From: an uncultured Roseovarius sp.
Lineage (GTDB): Bacteria > Pseudomonadota > Alphaproteobacteria > Rhodobacterales > Rhodobacteraceae
Length of the DNA stretch: 6,039 bases
NCBI GenBank assembly: GCA_913055965.1
Contig: CAJXKX010000141.1
Coordinates: 1-6,039 of the forward strand
Direction of reading: 5' to 3'
Shown here: positions 1-5,987 of the stretch, piece after piece
Layout: each line of letters opens with the position of its first letter
Numbering within the stretch: the first letter of the stretch is position 1
Translations under genes and position numbers: made by a program
The notes under the pieces: generated by a model
What the model was told of the DNA's origin: nothing
Seen by the model: only the letters and a program-made list of their open reading frames with translations
The model's database searches: none

Positions 1-24
1 TTTCCCGGCCAGAGCGCGGCGCAC
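1..24 (-). CDS. Possible 5' end of a gene running off the left edge
   Basis: A GTG codon at 24-22 on the minus strand opens a frame that stays open to the window edge, giving only eight residues (M-R-R-A-L-A-G-K). It is preceded by AGGAGG at 33-28, one of the best Shine-Dalgarno strings in the window, although the spacing to GTG (3 nt) is short. The arginine-rich start could be the first residues of a signal peptide, but nothing more can be said. If real, it would follow the TPR gene on the same strand, 65 bp after its stop. A start just beyond the edge is equally possible. Confidence 0.3.
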
Positions 25-89
25 GCCCCTCCTGTCGCAAGACCGCTCCCGGCTGTCAGGATTGCCCCTGTCGGGAAGGGCCGCGCGCC

Positions 90-647
90 TCAGATATCCT
101 CTTCGGCCTGTTCCAGCACCGGCAACAGGTGCCGTTCGGCCAGCCACGGGTTGAGGTCGAGGGCACGGCGCAGCACCAGCGCCGCCTCGCCCGGTCGCTC
201 CAGCGCCATCAGCGTCATGGCGTGGCCGGTAAGCGCCCCCAGATGGCGCGGCGACAGATCGAGCGCGCGCTCGAGGTCCGGCAGTGCGGCGGCGTAATCC
301 TGACGGATGAAATTGACGAAGGCGCGCTGGTTGTAGCCTTCGGCATAGTCCGGGCAGTAGGCCACCAGCGCGTCGAACGCCGCCGCCGCCCCGCCCAGAT
401 CGTGCGAGGCGCGCCGCGTCATCCCCTCGTCGAGCAGGGTCTGCGCATGGTCGTCGGGCGCATCGGCCCAGAGTTCCCACATCTCGTTGTTGAGCAGGCG
501 CGCTTCACGCTCGGTCTCGGCCTGCGCGACCTGTGCAAACAGCGTGTCGAGCGCCGCGCGGTGATCGGGCGGTGCCGGGCAGGCCAGCGCGCCCGCGGGC
601 AGGCAGATCGTCGCAAGGATGGCCGCGCGTCTCATGCCCGGCATCAT
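90..647 (-). CDS. Exported tetratricopeptide-repeat (TPR) protein
   Basis: This 185-residue protein has a signal peptide and three TPR units. The signal is the basic R6-R7, a hydrophobic run at 8-21, and an Ala-Leu-Ala site before Cys23; it fits signal peptidase I better than a lipobox, which would want Leu at -3. The mature protein is therefore probably periplasmic. After a charged helical stretch (about 30-65), TPR-like units lie at about 68-101, 102-135 and 136-169. Prolines 99, 133 and 167 end successive units at an exact 34-residue period, as in TPRs. TPRs bind proteins, so a scaffold or adaptor role is likely; the partner is unknown. The start is uncertain: Met1, Met2 or Met5 are all possible, and none has a clear ribosome binding site. 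Met5 would give a tidier signal peptide (MRR...). The gene begins 19 bases after the putR stop, so the two may be co-transcribed. Confidence 0.85.
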   Translation of the reverse strand: MMPGMRRAAILATICLPAGALACPAPPDHRAALDTLFAQVAQAETEREARLLNNEMWELWADAPDDHAQTLLDEGMTRRASHDLGGAAAAFDALVAYCPDYAEGYNQRAFVNFIRQDYAAALPDLERALDLSPRHLGALTGHAMTLMALERPGEAALVLRRALDLNPWLAERHLLPVLEQAEEDI

Positions 648-666
648 GGCACGGATGCGCGCGAAA

Positions 667-1146
667 TCAAATCACATCGCCAAGCACGGTTTCCTTGACC
701 GCCTGCATCGCCACATAGGTCGAGGTGCTCGCGACATGCGGCAGGGTGGAAATCGCCTCGGCCAGCACGCGCCGGTAATCGGCCATGTCCTGCGTGCGCA
801 CCTTCAGCAGATAGTCGAAACTGCCCGCGATCAGGTGCGCCTGCTCGATCTCGGGGATTTTCGCGACCGCCGCGTTGAACGCCGCGAGCGCGCTCTCGCG
901 GGTGTTGTCGAGCCGCACCTCGACAAAGCTCACATGATCGAGCCCCAGCCGGATCGGATCGAAGAACGCCCGGTAACCGGTGATCACCCCGGATTTTTCA
1001 AGCCGCCGCAGCCGTGCCTGCGTGGGCGATTTCGACAGCCCGATCTCGCGCGCGAGATCGGTCACGCTGATCCGCCCGTCCGAGGCCAGAACCCGCAGAA
1101 TCGCCCGGTCGAACCGGTCGAGATCGGAATGGTCGGTCTGGCCCAT
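667..1146 (-). CDS. putR: Lrp/AsnC-family transcriptional regulator of proline catabolism (PutR)
   Basis: A 159-residue protein of typical Lrp/AsnC length. Residues about 8-60 form the winged helix-turn-helix: the recognition region is within S27-VTDLAREIGLSKSPTQ, followed by R45-LRRLEKSGVI. After a linker, residues about 68-150 form the RAM (ligand-binding, oligomerising) domain; G108-SFDYLLKV matches the Lrp effector-site turn. Such proteins assemble as dimers to octamers and wrap DNA in response to amino acids. Its position, divergent from putA with 103 bp between starts, matches R. capsulatus putR, whose product activates putA when proline is present; function here is inferred from that. 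The start is ATG at 1146-1144, preceded at 5 nt by AAGGGGG. The GTG six bases upstream (1152) lies inside that ribosome binding site, so it is a poor start candidate. The gene probably also binds its own promoter region. Confidence 0.88.
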   Translation of the reverse strand: MGQTDHSDLDRFDRAILRVLASDGRISVTDLAREIGLSKSPTQARLRRLEKSGVITGYRAFFDPIRLGLDHVSFVEVRLDNTRESALAAFNAAVAKIPEIEQAHLIAGSFDYLLKVRTQDMADYRRVLAEAISTLPHVASTSTYVAMQAVKETVLGDVI

Positions 1147-1158
1147 GATCACCCCCTT
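1147..1158 (-). promoter_or_regulatory. putR ribosome binding site, decides the start
   Basis: Reading the minus strand into putR, AAGGGGGTGATC is followed directly by the ATG at 1146. It differs at one position from AAGGAGGTGATC, the full complement of the usual bacterial 16S rRNA 3' end, and the changed G could still pair with U. This places the GGGGG core 5 nt from ATG 1146 and makes the GTG at 1152 part of the site rather than the start. Confidence 0.8.
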
Positions 1159-1174
1159 TTATGATCGGATCGAC

Positions 1175-1188
1175 CTGTCAAAGCACAG
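1175..1188. promoter_or_regulatory. Candidate operator dyad in the putR-putA control region
   Basis: CTGT-N6-ACAG is a small inverted repeat roughly a third of the way along the 103-bp divergent intergenic region, in its most A-rich part. Lrp-family proteins bind short imperfect dyads, often several in phase, so this is a candidate PutR contact. The match is short (4+4 bp) and could be chance. No other clear dyad is present apart from ACCGGT at 1212-1217. Confidence 0.25.
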
Positions 1189-1219
1189 CAAACGGGAAAA
1201 GTCACGCCTGAACCGGTGT

Positions 1220-1225
1220 TACGAT
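1220..1225 (+). promoter_or_regulatory. Candidate -10 element for putA
   Basis: TACGAT matches the TATAAT consensus at four of six positions and lies where transcription would begin near 1232, leaving a leader of about 18 nt that still holds the putA ribosome binding site. At 17-18 bp upstream the sequence (AAAAGT or GAAAAG) does not resemble TTGACA. A missing -35 is what an activator-dependent promoter would show, in keeping with PutR acting as an activator, but this is inference. Confidence 0.3.
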
Positions 1226-1237
1226 GGCCTCGCAAAC

Positions 1238-1244
1238 AAGGGGG
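1238..1244 (+). promoter_or_regulatory. putA ribosome binding site, decides the start
   Basis: AAGGGGG sits 5 nt before the ATG at 1250. The reading frame is open upstream to 980, but that extension is antisense to putR and has no comparable site. The protein from 1250 begins directly in the PutA N-terminal arm. The core is identical to the putR site on the opposite strand, with the same spacing. Confidence 0.85.
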
Positions 1245-1249
1245 ATGAC

Positions 1250-4200
1250 ATGCCTTACGACACCGATACGCGCCGCACCATCGAGCTTGAGACCTACGCG
1301 GACGAGCGCGCCGTGCTCGACCGGCTGATCGCCGAGGCGGCGCTTTCGGAGGCCGACCGCGCCCGCATCGTTGCGCGCGGGGCCGATCTGGTGCGCGCCA
1401 TCCGCGGGCAGTCGAGCCCGGGGCTGATGGAGGTGTTCCTCGCCGAATACGGGCTCTCGACCGAGGAGGGCATCGCGCTCATGTGCCTTGCCGAGGCGCT
1501 CTTGCGGGTGCCCGATGCCGACACGATCGACGCGCTCATCGAAGACAAGATCGCCCCCTCGGACTGGGGCAAGCACATGGGCCATTCCACCTCGCCGCTG
1601 GTCAACGCCTCGACCTGGGCCTTGATGCTCACGGGCCGCGTGCTCAAGGACGAGGCGCCGGGCCTCGTCGGCACGCTGCGCGGCGCGGTCCGGCGGCTGG
1701 GCGAGCCGGTGATCCGCACCGCCGTGGGCCGCGCCATGCGCGAGATGGGCCGCCAGTTCGTGCTGGGCGAAACCATCCACAGCGCGATGGACCGCGCGGC
1801 GGCGATGGAGAAGAAAGGCTATTCCTATTCCTACGACATGCTGGGCGAGGCCGCCCGCACCGAGGCCGACGCCACCGGTTATCACCTGAGCTATTCCCGC
1901 GCGATCACCGCCATCGCGGGGGCCTGCACGCATCGCGACACCCGCGACAACCCCGGCATCTCGGTCAAGCTCTCGGCGCTGCACCCGCGCTACGAGGTGG
2001 CGCAGCGCGCCACCGTGATGGACGTGCTGGTGCCGCGCCTGCGCTCGCTCGCGCTGCTGGCCAAATCCGCCCGCATGGGCCTCAACATCGACGCCGAAGA
2101 GGCCGACCGCCTGTCGCTCTCGCTCGACGTGATCGAGGCGGTCCTGTCCGAGCCCGCGCTCGCCGGGTGGGACGGGTTCGGCGTCGTGGTGCAGGCCTAC
2201 GGGCAGCGCGCGGGCCATGTGCTCGACTTCCTGCACGACCTCGCCACCCGCCTCGACCGCCGGATCATGGTGCGGCTCGTCAAGGGGGCCTACTGGGATA
2301 CCGAGATCAAGCGCGCGCAGGTGGCGGGCGTCGACGGCTTCCCGGTCTTCACCTCCAAAGCCGCGACCGATATCAGCTATATCGCCAACGCCCGCAAACT
2401 GCTGGCGATGACCGACCGGATCTATCCGCAATTCGCCACCCACAACGCCCACACGGCGGCGGCGATCCTCGACATGGCGACGGATAAATCCACCTTCGAG
2501 TTCCAGCGCCTGCACGGCATGGGCGAGGCGCTGCACGACATCATCCTGAAATCCGAGGGCACGCGCTGCCGGATCTACGCCCCCGTCGGCGCGCATCGCG
2601 ACCTTCTGGCCTATCTCGTCCGCCGGCTGCTCGAGAACGGCGCGAATTCCAGCTTCGTCAACCAGATCGTGGACGAGAGCGTCGCCCCCGAGACCGTCGC
2701 CCGCGATCCCTTCGAGGCGGTGAACGATCCCCAGCCCCACCTGCCCACCGGGCCCGAGCTTTTCCAGCCCGAACGCCCCAATTCGCGCGGCTTCGACCTG
2801 CGCCATCTGCCCACGCTCGACATGGTCGAGGCCGCCCGCGCCCCCTTCGCCACCCAAGCCTGGCAGGCCGAGCCGATCCTCGCGGGCAAATCCGACCCGC
2901 TGCCGCCGGAAAAGGTCGAAAACCCCGCCGATCCGGCGGACACTCCCGGCACCGTGGCCTTCGCCAGCCCCGCCGATATCGAGACCGCGCTCGCCGCGGC
3001 GCAGCCGTGGGAGGCCACCGCCGGGGAACGCGGCAAGGTGCTCAACAAGGTGGCCGACCTCTACGAGGAGAATTTCGGCGAGATCTTCGCCATCCTGCAC
3101 CGCGAGGCCGGCAAGTCGATCCCCGACGCGGTGGCCGAGTTGCGCGAGGCGGTGGATTTCCTGCGCTACTACGCCGCCAACGCCCCCGAGGGCGCGCCGG
3201 TCGGCACCTTCACCTGCATTTCCCCCTGGAACTTCCCGCTTGCCATCTTCACCGGGCAGATCGCCGCGGCGCTCGCGGCGGGCAACGCGGTGCTGTCGAA
3301 ACCCGCCGAACAGACGCCGCTCATCGCGCATCAGGCCATCAGCCTGATGCGCCGCGCGGGCGTGCCGAAAGCGGCGCTTCAGCTTCTGCCCGGCGCGGGC
3401 GAGGTGGGCGCCGCGCTCACCTCCGACGCCCGCGTGGGCGGCGTGGCCTTCACCGGCTCGACCGAGACCGCGCTCAAGATCCGCGGCGCGATGGTGAAGA
3501 ACCTCGCCCCCGGCGCGCCGCTCATCGCCGAGACCGGCGGCATGAACGCGATGATCGTCGACAGCACCGCCCTTCCCGAACAGGCGGTGCAGGCGATCGT
3601 GGAATCGGCCTTCCAGTCGGCGGGCCAGCGCTGCTCCGCCCTGCGCTGCCTCTACGTGCAGGAGGACATCGCCGACGATTTCACCGAGATGCTGACCGGC
3701 GCGATGGACGCGCTTGTCGTGGGTACGCCCTGGAATCTCGCCACCGATTGCGGCCCGGTGATCGACGAGGAGGCCCGCGCGGGCATCGCCGCGCATATCC
3801 AGCAGGCCCGCGCCGAGGGGCGGCTTCTTCACGAGTTGAAAACCCCCAATGCGGGCACCTTCATCGCGCCCACGCTGATCAAGGTCACTGGAATCGCCGA
3901 TCTCGAGCGCGAGATCTTCGGCCCCGTGCTGCACATCGCCACCTACAAGGCGCGCGATCTCGACCGGGTGATCGCCGCGATCAACGCCACCGGCTACGGC
4001 CTTACCTTCGGCCTGATGACCCGGATCGACGACCGCGTGCAGCACGTCACCGACGCGGTCCACGCGGGCAACATCTACGTCAACCGCAACCAGATCGGTG
4101 CCATCGTCGGATCGCAGCCCTTCGGCGGCGAGGGGATGTCGGGCACCGGCCCCAAGGCGGGCGGGCCCCACTACCTCGCGCGGTTCCAGGCCCATTCCGC

Positions 4201-4681
4201 CCCGCAAGCGGGCGAGAAATGGGAGGCGGCGATGCCCGTGGCCAGGGTGCAGGAGGCCCTCGACCGCGCCAATGCCGCGCCCCGAACGGCGCGCGAGGCG
4301 CTGGTCCTGCCCGGACCCACGGGCGAATCGAACCGGCTCACCACCCATCTGCGGCCCGCGCTGCTCTGCCTCGGGCCGGGCAAGGACGCAGCCGAAGCGC
4401 AGAAACGCGCGGTCGAGGCGCTCGGCGGCGTCGCCGTCGCGGCCACGGGCCGGGTCGACCCCGAGGCGCTCGTCACCATGGGCGGCATCTCCGGCGCGCT
4501 GTGGTGGGGCGACGAGGCCGACGCCCGCGCCTATGCCGACGCGCTGGCGCGCCGCGCGGGTCCGATCCTGCCGCTGGTCACAGGGCAGCCCGACACGGGC
4601 CACGCGCTGCACGAACGCCATGTCTGCGTCGACACAACGGCGGCGGGCGGCAACGCGGCGCTTCTGGGCGGCATGTCCTGA
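1250..4681 (+). CDS. putA: Bifunctional proline dehydrogenase / L-glutamate gamma-semialdehyde dehydrogenase PutA (type B)
   Basis: This 1143-residue enzyme oxidises proline to glutamate: FAD-dependent proline dehydrogenase makes P5C and reduces membrane quinone, then NAD+-dependent dehydrogenase acts on the hydrolysed semialdehyde, which is channelled between the sites. Domains: N-terminal arm and alpha domain (1 to about 130); proline dehydrogenase barrel (about 170-475) with K240 in ISVKLSALHPRY, D281 in NIDAEEADRL, R342-K345-W349 in VRLVKGAYW, Y443, and R458-R459-E462 in RRLLENGAN; aldehyde dehydrogenase (about 560-985) with SPWNFPLA at 658-665, FTGSTE at 734-739, base E761 in ETGG, catalytic C795 in GQRCSALRC, and EIFGP at 888-892. 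Residues about 990-1143 form the extra C-terminal domain of long PutAs, with LPGPTGESN near 1020 and the conserved end VCVDTTAAGGNAALL. There is no N-terminal ribbon-helix-helix domain, so unlike E. coli PutA it should not repress its own gene; PutR takes that role. All key residues are intact. Confidence 0.97.
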   Translation: MPYDTDTRRTIELETYADERAVLDRLIAEAALSEADRARIVARGADLVRAIRGQSSPGLMEVFLAEYGLSTEEGIALMCLAEALLRVPDADTIDALIEDKIAPSDWGKHMGHSTSPLVNASTWALMLTGRVLKDEAPGLVGTLRGAVRRLGEPVIRTAVGRAMREMGRQFVLGETIHSAMDRAAAMEKKGYSYSYDMLGEAARTEADATGYHLSYSRAITAIAGACTHRDTRDNPGISVKLSALHPRYEVAQRATVMDVLVPRLRSLALLAKSARMGLNIDAEEADRLSLSLDVIEAVLSEPALAGWDGFGVVVQAYGQRAGHVLDFLHDLATRLDRRIMVRLVKGAYWDTEIKRAQVAGVDGFPVFTSKAATDISYIANARKLLAMTDRIYPQFATHNAHTAAAILDMATDKSTFEFQRLHGMGEALHDIILKSEGTRCRIYAPVGAHRDLLAYLVRRLLENGANSSFVNQIVDESVAPETVARDPFEAVNDPQPHLPTGPELFQPERPNSRGFDLRHLPTLDMVEAARAPFATQAWQAEPILAGKSDPLPPEKVENPADPADTPGTVAFASPADIETALAAAQPWEATAGERGKVLNKVADLYEENFGEIFAILHREAGKSIPDAVAELREAVDFLRYYAANAPEGAPVGTFTCISPWNFPLAIFTGQIAAALAAGNAVLSKPAEQTPLIAHQAISLMRRAGVPKAALQLLPGAGEVGAALTSDARVGGVAFTGSTETALKIRGAMVKNLAPGAPLIAETGGMNAMIVDSTALPEQAVQAIVESAFQSAGQRCSALRCLYVQEDIADDFTEMLTGAMDALVVGTPWNLATDCGPVIDEEARAGIAAHIQQARAEGRLLHELKTPNAGTFIAPTLIKVTGIADLEREIFGPVLHIATYKARDLDRVIAAINATGYGLTFGLMTRIDDRVQHVTDAVHAGNIYVNRNQIGAIVGSQPFGGEGMSGTGPKAGGPHYLARFQAHSAPQAGEKWEAAMPVARVQEALDRANAAPRTAREALVLPGPTGESNRLTTHLRPALLCLGPGKDAAEAQKRAVEALGGVAVAATGRVDPEALVTMGGISGALWWGDEADARAYADALARRAGPILPLVTGQPDTGHALHERHVCVDTTAAGGNAALLGGMS

Positions 4682-4690
4682 TCCTGCTCC

Positions 4691-4719
4691 GGTCCGAAAT
4701 CTTTTGAAGATTTCGGACC
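4691..4719 (+). terminator. Perfect 13-bp hairpin after putA, probable terminator
   Basis: GGTCCGAAATCTT at 4691-4703 pairs without mismatch with AAGATTTCGGACC at 4707-4719 around a 3-nt TTG loop, 9 bases after the putA stop. The following sequence GCTTTCTTTTC is T-rich but not a clean T-run. This is a probable intrinsic terminator or mRNA 3'-end stabiliser for putA. A nearly unbroken AT-rich stem centre inside GC-rich surroundings suggests selection for symmetry. Confidence 0.8.
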
Positions 4720-4755
4720 GCTTTCTTTTCAGGAAAGCGGTGCCTCCCGCTTTCC
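4718..4755 (+). other. Two mutually exclusive hairpins next to the putA terminator
   Basis: GGAAAGCGG at 4732-4740 can pair in two ways. GAAAGCGG (4733-4740) matches CCGCTTTC upstream (4718-4725, 7-nt loop). GGAAAGCGG also matches CCGCTTTCC downstream (4747-4755, 6-nt loop). Both stems are perfect. The upstream one also shares bases 4718-4719 with the 13-bp hairpin, so only some combinations can form together. CCGCTTTC is thus a direct repeat flanking its own complement. This may be a backup or two-part terminator; a regulatory switch is possible but unsupported. Confidence 0.6.
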
Positions 4756-4779
4756 CGGTCGGGCAAACAGCGCTAGCTT
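4751..4779 (+). promoter_or_regulatory. Candidate promoter for the rhomboid gene, possibly leaderless
   Basis: TAGCTT at 4774-4779 fits the loose TANNNT -10 pattern and ends 6 nt before the ATG at 4786. TTTCCC at 4751-4756, 17 bp upstream, matches TTGACA at three of six positions. Transcription would begin at or next to the ATG, and no Shine-Dalgarno string is visible before it. A leaderless mRNA is therefore possible. Confidence 0.35.
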
Positions 4780-4785
4780 CGCCCC

Positions 4786-5532
4786 ATGATCCCGATCCGC
4801 GATCACAACCCCTCGGGCACCACGCCCTATGTCACCTGGGCGCTCATCGCGCTCAATGTGGGCGTGTTCCTCAGCTACTGGCCGCTCTTTTCCGACGAGC
4901 GCGCGCTCATGCTGTTCTTTCGCGACTGGGCGATGATCCCGGCTTTGGTCACGGTGCGTGGCGAATATGCGGGCGTGTTCACCTCGATGTTCCTGCATGG
5001 CGGGCTGATGCACCTTGCGGGCAACATGCTGTTCCTGTGGATATTCGGCGACAATCTCGAGGACCGGATGGGCCACCTGCCCTTTCTCGCCTTCTACCTC
5101 GCGTCAGGCGTCGCGGCGGGCATCACCCATATCATGGGCGGACCCGGCTCTATGGTGCCCACGGTGGGCGCGTCGGGGGCCATTGCGGGGGTGATGGGGG
5201 GATACCTGCTGCTGTTTCCGCGCGCGCGGGTGGATATCCTCATCATCATCCTGTTCTTCGTGCGGATCATCACCATCCCGGCGGCGCTGATGCTGATCCT
5301 GTGGTTCGCCTTCCAGGTGATCGCGGGGCTGGGGGCCGATCCGGACATGGGCGGCGTCGCCTACTGGGCGCATGCCGGCGGCTTCGTCGCCGGGGCGCTG
5401 CTGGCGCTGCCGGTGTTCCTGCGCTTGGGCGGCCCGCGCTTCTGGGCGCGCCACGGCGGCAGCCCGCCCCACCCCGAGGCCGCCTGGCGCTTTCGCCGCA
5501 CCCCCGTCCCCCGTGTGAGGAAACGCCGATGA
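4786..5532 (+). CDS. Rhomboid-family intramembrane serine protease
   Basis: This 248-residue polytopic membrane protein belongs to the rhomboid family (Pfam Rhomboid), which cleaves membrane-spanning helices within the bilayer. The catalytic pair is visible: Ser130 in G128-A-S-G and His196 in Y193-WAHAGGF. His76 and Asn80 in HGGLMHLAGN correspond to the HxxxN motif that stabilises the oxyanion in GlpG. Hydrophobic stretches at about 16-33, 63-86, 98-117, 124-145, 150-181 and 190-212 agree with the six-helix bacterial core. The C-terminal tail is strongly basic (RFRRTPVPRVRKRR), so it should be cytoplasmic. All active-site residues are present, so it is likely an active protease; the substrate is not predictable. 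The ATG at 4786 is the first in frame near the start of homology, though it has no clear ribosome binding site. The stop overlaps the next gene's start (ATGA), so the two are probably co-expressed. Confidence 0.93.
   Translation: MIPIRDHNPSGTTPYVTWALIALNVGVFLSYWPLFSDERALMLFFRDWAMIPALVTVRGEYAGVFTSMFLHGGLMHLAGNMLFLWIFGDNLEDRMGHLPFLAFYLASGVAAGITHIMGGPGSMVPTVGASGAIAGVMGGYLLLFPRARVDILIIILFFVRIITIPAALMLILWFAFQVIAGLGADPDMGGVAYWAHAGGFVAGALLALPVFLRLGGPRFWARHGGSPPHPEAAWRFRRTPVPRVRKRR
5518..5523 (+). promoter_or_regulatory. Ribosome binding site of the GFA-family gene
   Basis: AGGAAA lies 5 nt before the ATG at 5529, inside the last codons of the rhomboid gene. It fixes the start of a frame that is open far upstream (to before 4098) only because of GC-rich codon use. 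The placement supports translational coupling. Confidence 0.6.
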
Positions 5533-5900
5533 CCAGCCCCCTTGCCGCCACCTGCCATTGCGGCGCGGTCGAATTGCGCCTGCGCCCGCGCGACCCTGAC
5601 TTGCGCGACGCGCATCGCTGCGACTGTTCCTTCTGCCGCAGGCGCGGCCCGGCCACGATCAGCGTCGCGCTGGACGATCTCGAAATCGTCAGGGGGGCAG
5701 AGGTGCTGACCCTCTACCAATGGGGCACCCGCACGGCGCAGCACTGGTTCTGCAGCCGATGCGGCATCTACACCCACCACCGCCGCCGCTCGAACCCGAA
5801 CGAATACGGCGTCAATCTCGGGGCCATCGCGGGGGTCAGCCCCCGCGATTTCGATCCGATCCCCTGGGTGGACGGGGTCAACCACCCCTCCGACCGCTAG
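5529..5900 (+). CDS. GFA-family zinc-binding protein (glutathione-dependent formaldehyde-activating enzyme-like)
   Basis: This 123-residue soluble protein has the cysteine pattern of the GFA / CENP-V family: C9-H-C11-GAVEL near the start, H29-R-C31-D-C33-SFC36 in the middle, and C75-SRC78-GIYTHH later. In the founding member (Gfa of Paracoccus denitrificans), such cysteines bind two zinc ions and the protein was reported to promote S-hydroxymethylglutathione formation, though that activity has been questioned. Most small homologues are uncharacterised, so formaldehyde detoxification here is only a family label. The conserved C-terminal half (N91-EYGVNLGAIAGV, then D108-PIPWVDGVNH) and the length both fit a complete family member. 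The start ATG overlaps the rhomboid stop by 4 bp, with AGGAAA upstream. No glutathione or formaldehyde gene is seen nearby, and the link to a rhomboid protease is unexplained. Confidence 0.92.
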   Translation: MTSPLAATCHCGAVELRLRPRDPDLRDAHRCDCSFCRRRGPATISVALDDLEIVRGAEVLTLYQWGTRTAQHWFCSRCGIYTHHRRRSNPNEYGVNLGAIAGVSPRDFDPIPWVDGVNHPSDR

Positions 5901-5907
5901 GCTGCGG

Positions 5908-5932
5908 GCGGCGGCGGCGCACCCGCCGCCGC
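5908..5932. terminator. GC-rich hairpin between convergent genes, possible terminator
   Basis: GCGGCGGCGG at 5908-5917 pairs perfectly with CCGCCGCCGC at 5923-5932 around a 5-nt loop, beginning 8 bases after the GFA-family stop. There is no T-run on either side, so intrinsic termination is uncertain. Its location between convergent genes suits a two-way transcript end. Confidence 0.45.
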
Positions 5933-5941
5933 ACAGCCGCG

Positions 5942-5974
5942 ATACCGACGGAATACCGACGAAATACCGACAGC
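5942..5974. repeat. Three tandem 11-bp repeats (ATACCGAC core)
   Basis: ATACCGACGGA, ATACCGACGAA and ATACCGACAGC follow each other without gap at 5942, 5953 and 5964. The first eight bases are identical in all three and the period is exactly 11 bp, close to one helical turn. The array lies between convergent genes and is less GC-rich than its surroundings. It could be protein-binding sites or a simple slippage product. It is too short for CRISPR, and there is no replication gene to make it an iteron array. Confidence 0.6.
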
Positions 5975-5987
5975 GAAAATCCCCGCC

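Noticed and set aside
47..76. Possible hairpin after the TPR gene (TCCCG/CGGGA and CAGG/CCTG)
   Set aside because: The stem is broken by an asymmetric internal loop (5 versus 1 nt) and has no T-run, so it is too weak to call a terminator.
1176..1181. Perfect TTGACA (-35) on the minus strand facing putR
   Set aside because: The nearest -10-like string, CATAAA at 1163-1158, is only 12 bp away. At the usual 17 bp the -10 would fall in the putR ribosome binding site. It is probably fortuitous unless bound in another way.
980..1249. Upstream extension of the putA frame by about 90 codons
   Set aside because: It runs antisense through putR, lacks a ribosome binding site and shows no PutA or ribbon-helix-helix similarity. 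ATG 1250 has a good site at 5 nt.
1202..4621. An uninterrupted 1139-codon reading frame on the minus strand, antisense to almost all of putA
   Set aside because: Its product is low-complexity, rich in Arg, Gly, Ala, His and Asp, with no recognisable domain. Long antisense frames are expected opposite GC-rich genes with strong third-position G/C bias, and the putA frame is clearly the coding one.
3007..4707. 566-codon plus-strand frame inside putA
   Set aside because: It is arginine- and glycine-rich, out of frame with putA and without motifs. It is a frame shadow.
4098..5528. Long open stretch in the same frame upstream of the GFA-family gene
   Set aside because: The upstream part overlaps putA and the rhomboid gene out of frame and is low-complexity. 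Family similarity begins only at MTSPLAATCHCGAV, right after AGGAAA.
5942..5974. Short tandem repeats as a CRISPR array
   Set aside because: Units are 11 bp with no spacers and no cas genes are in view.
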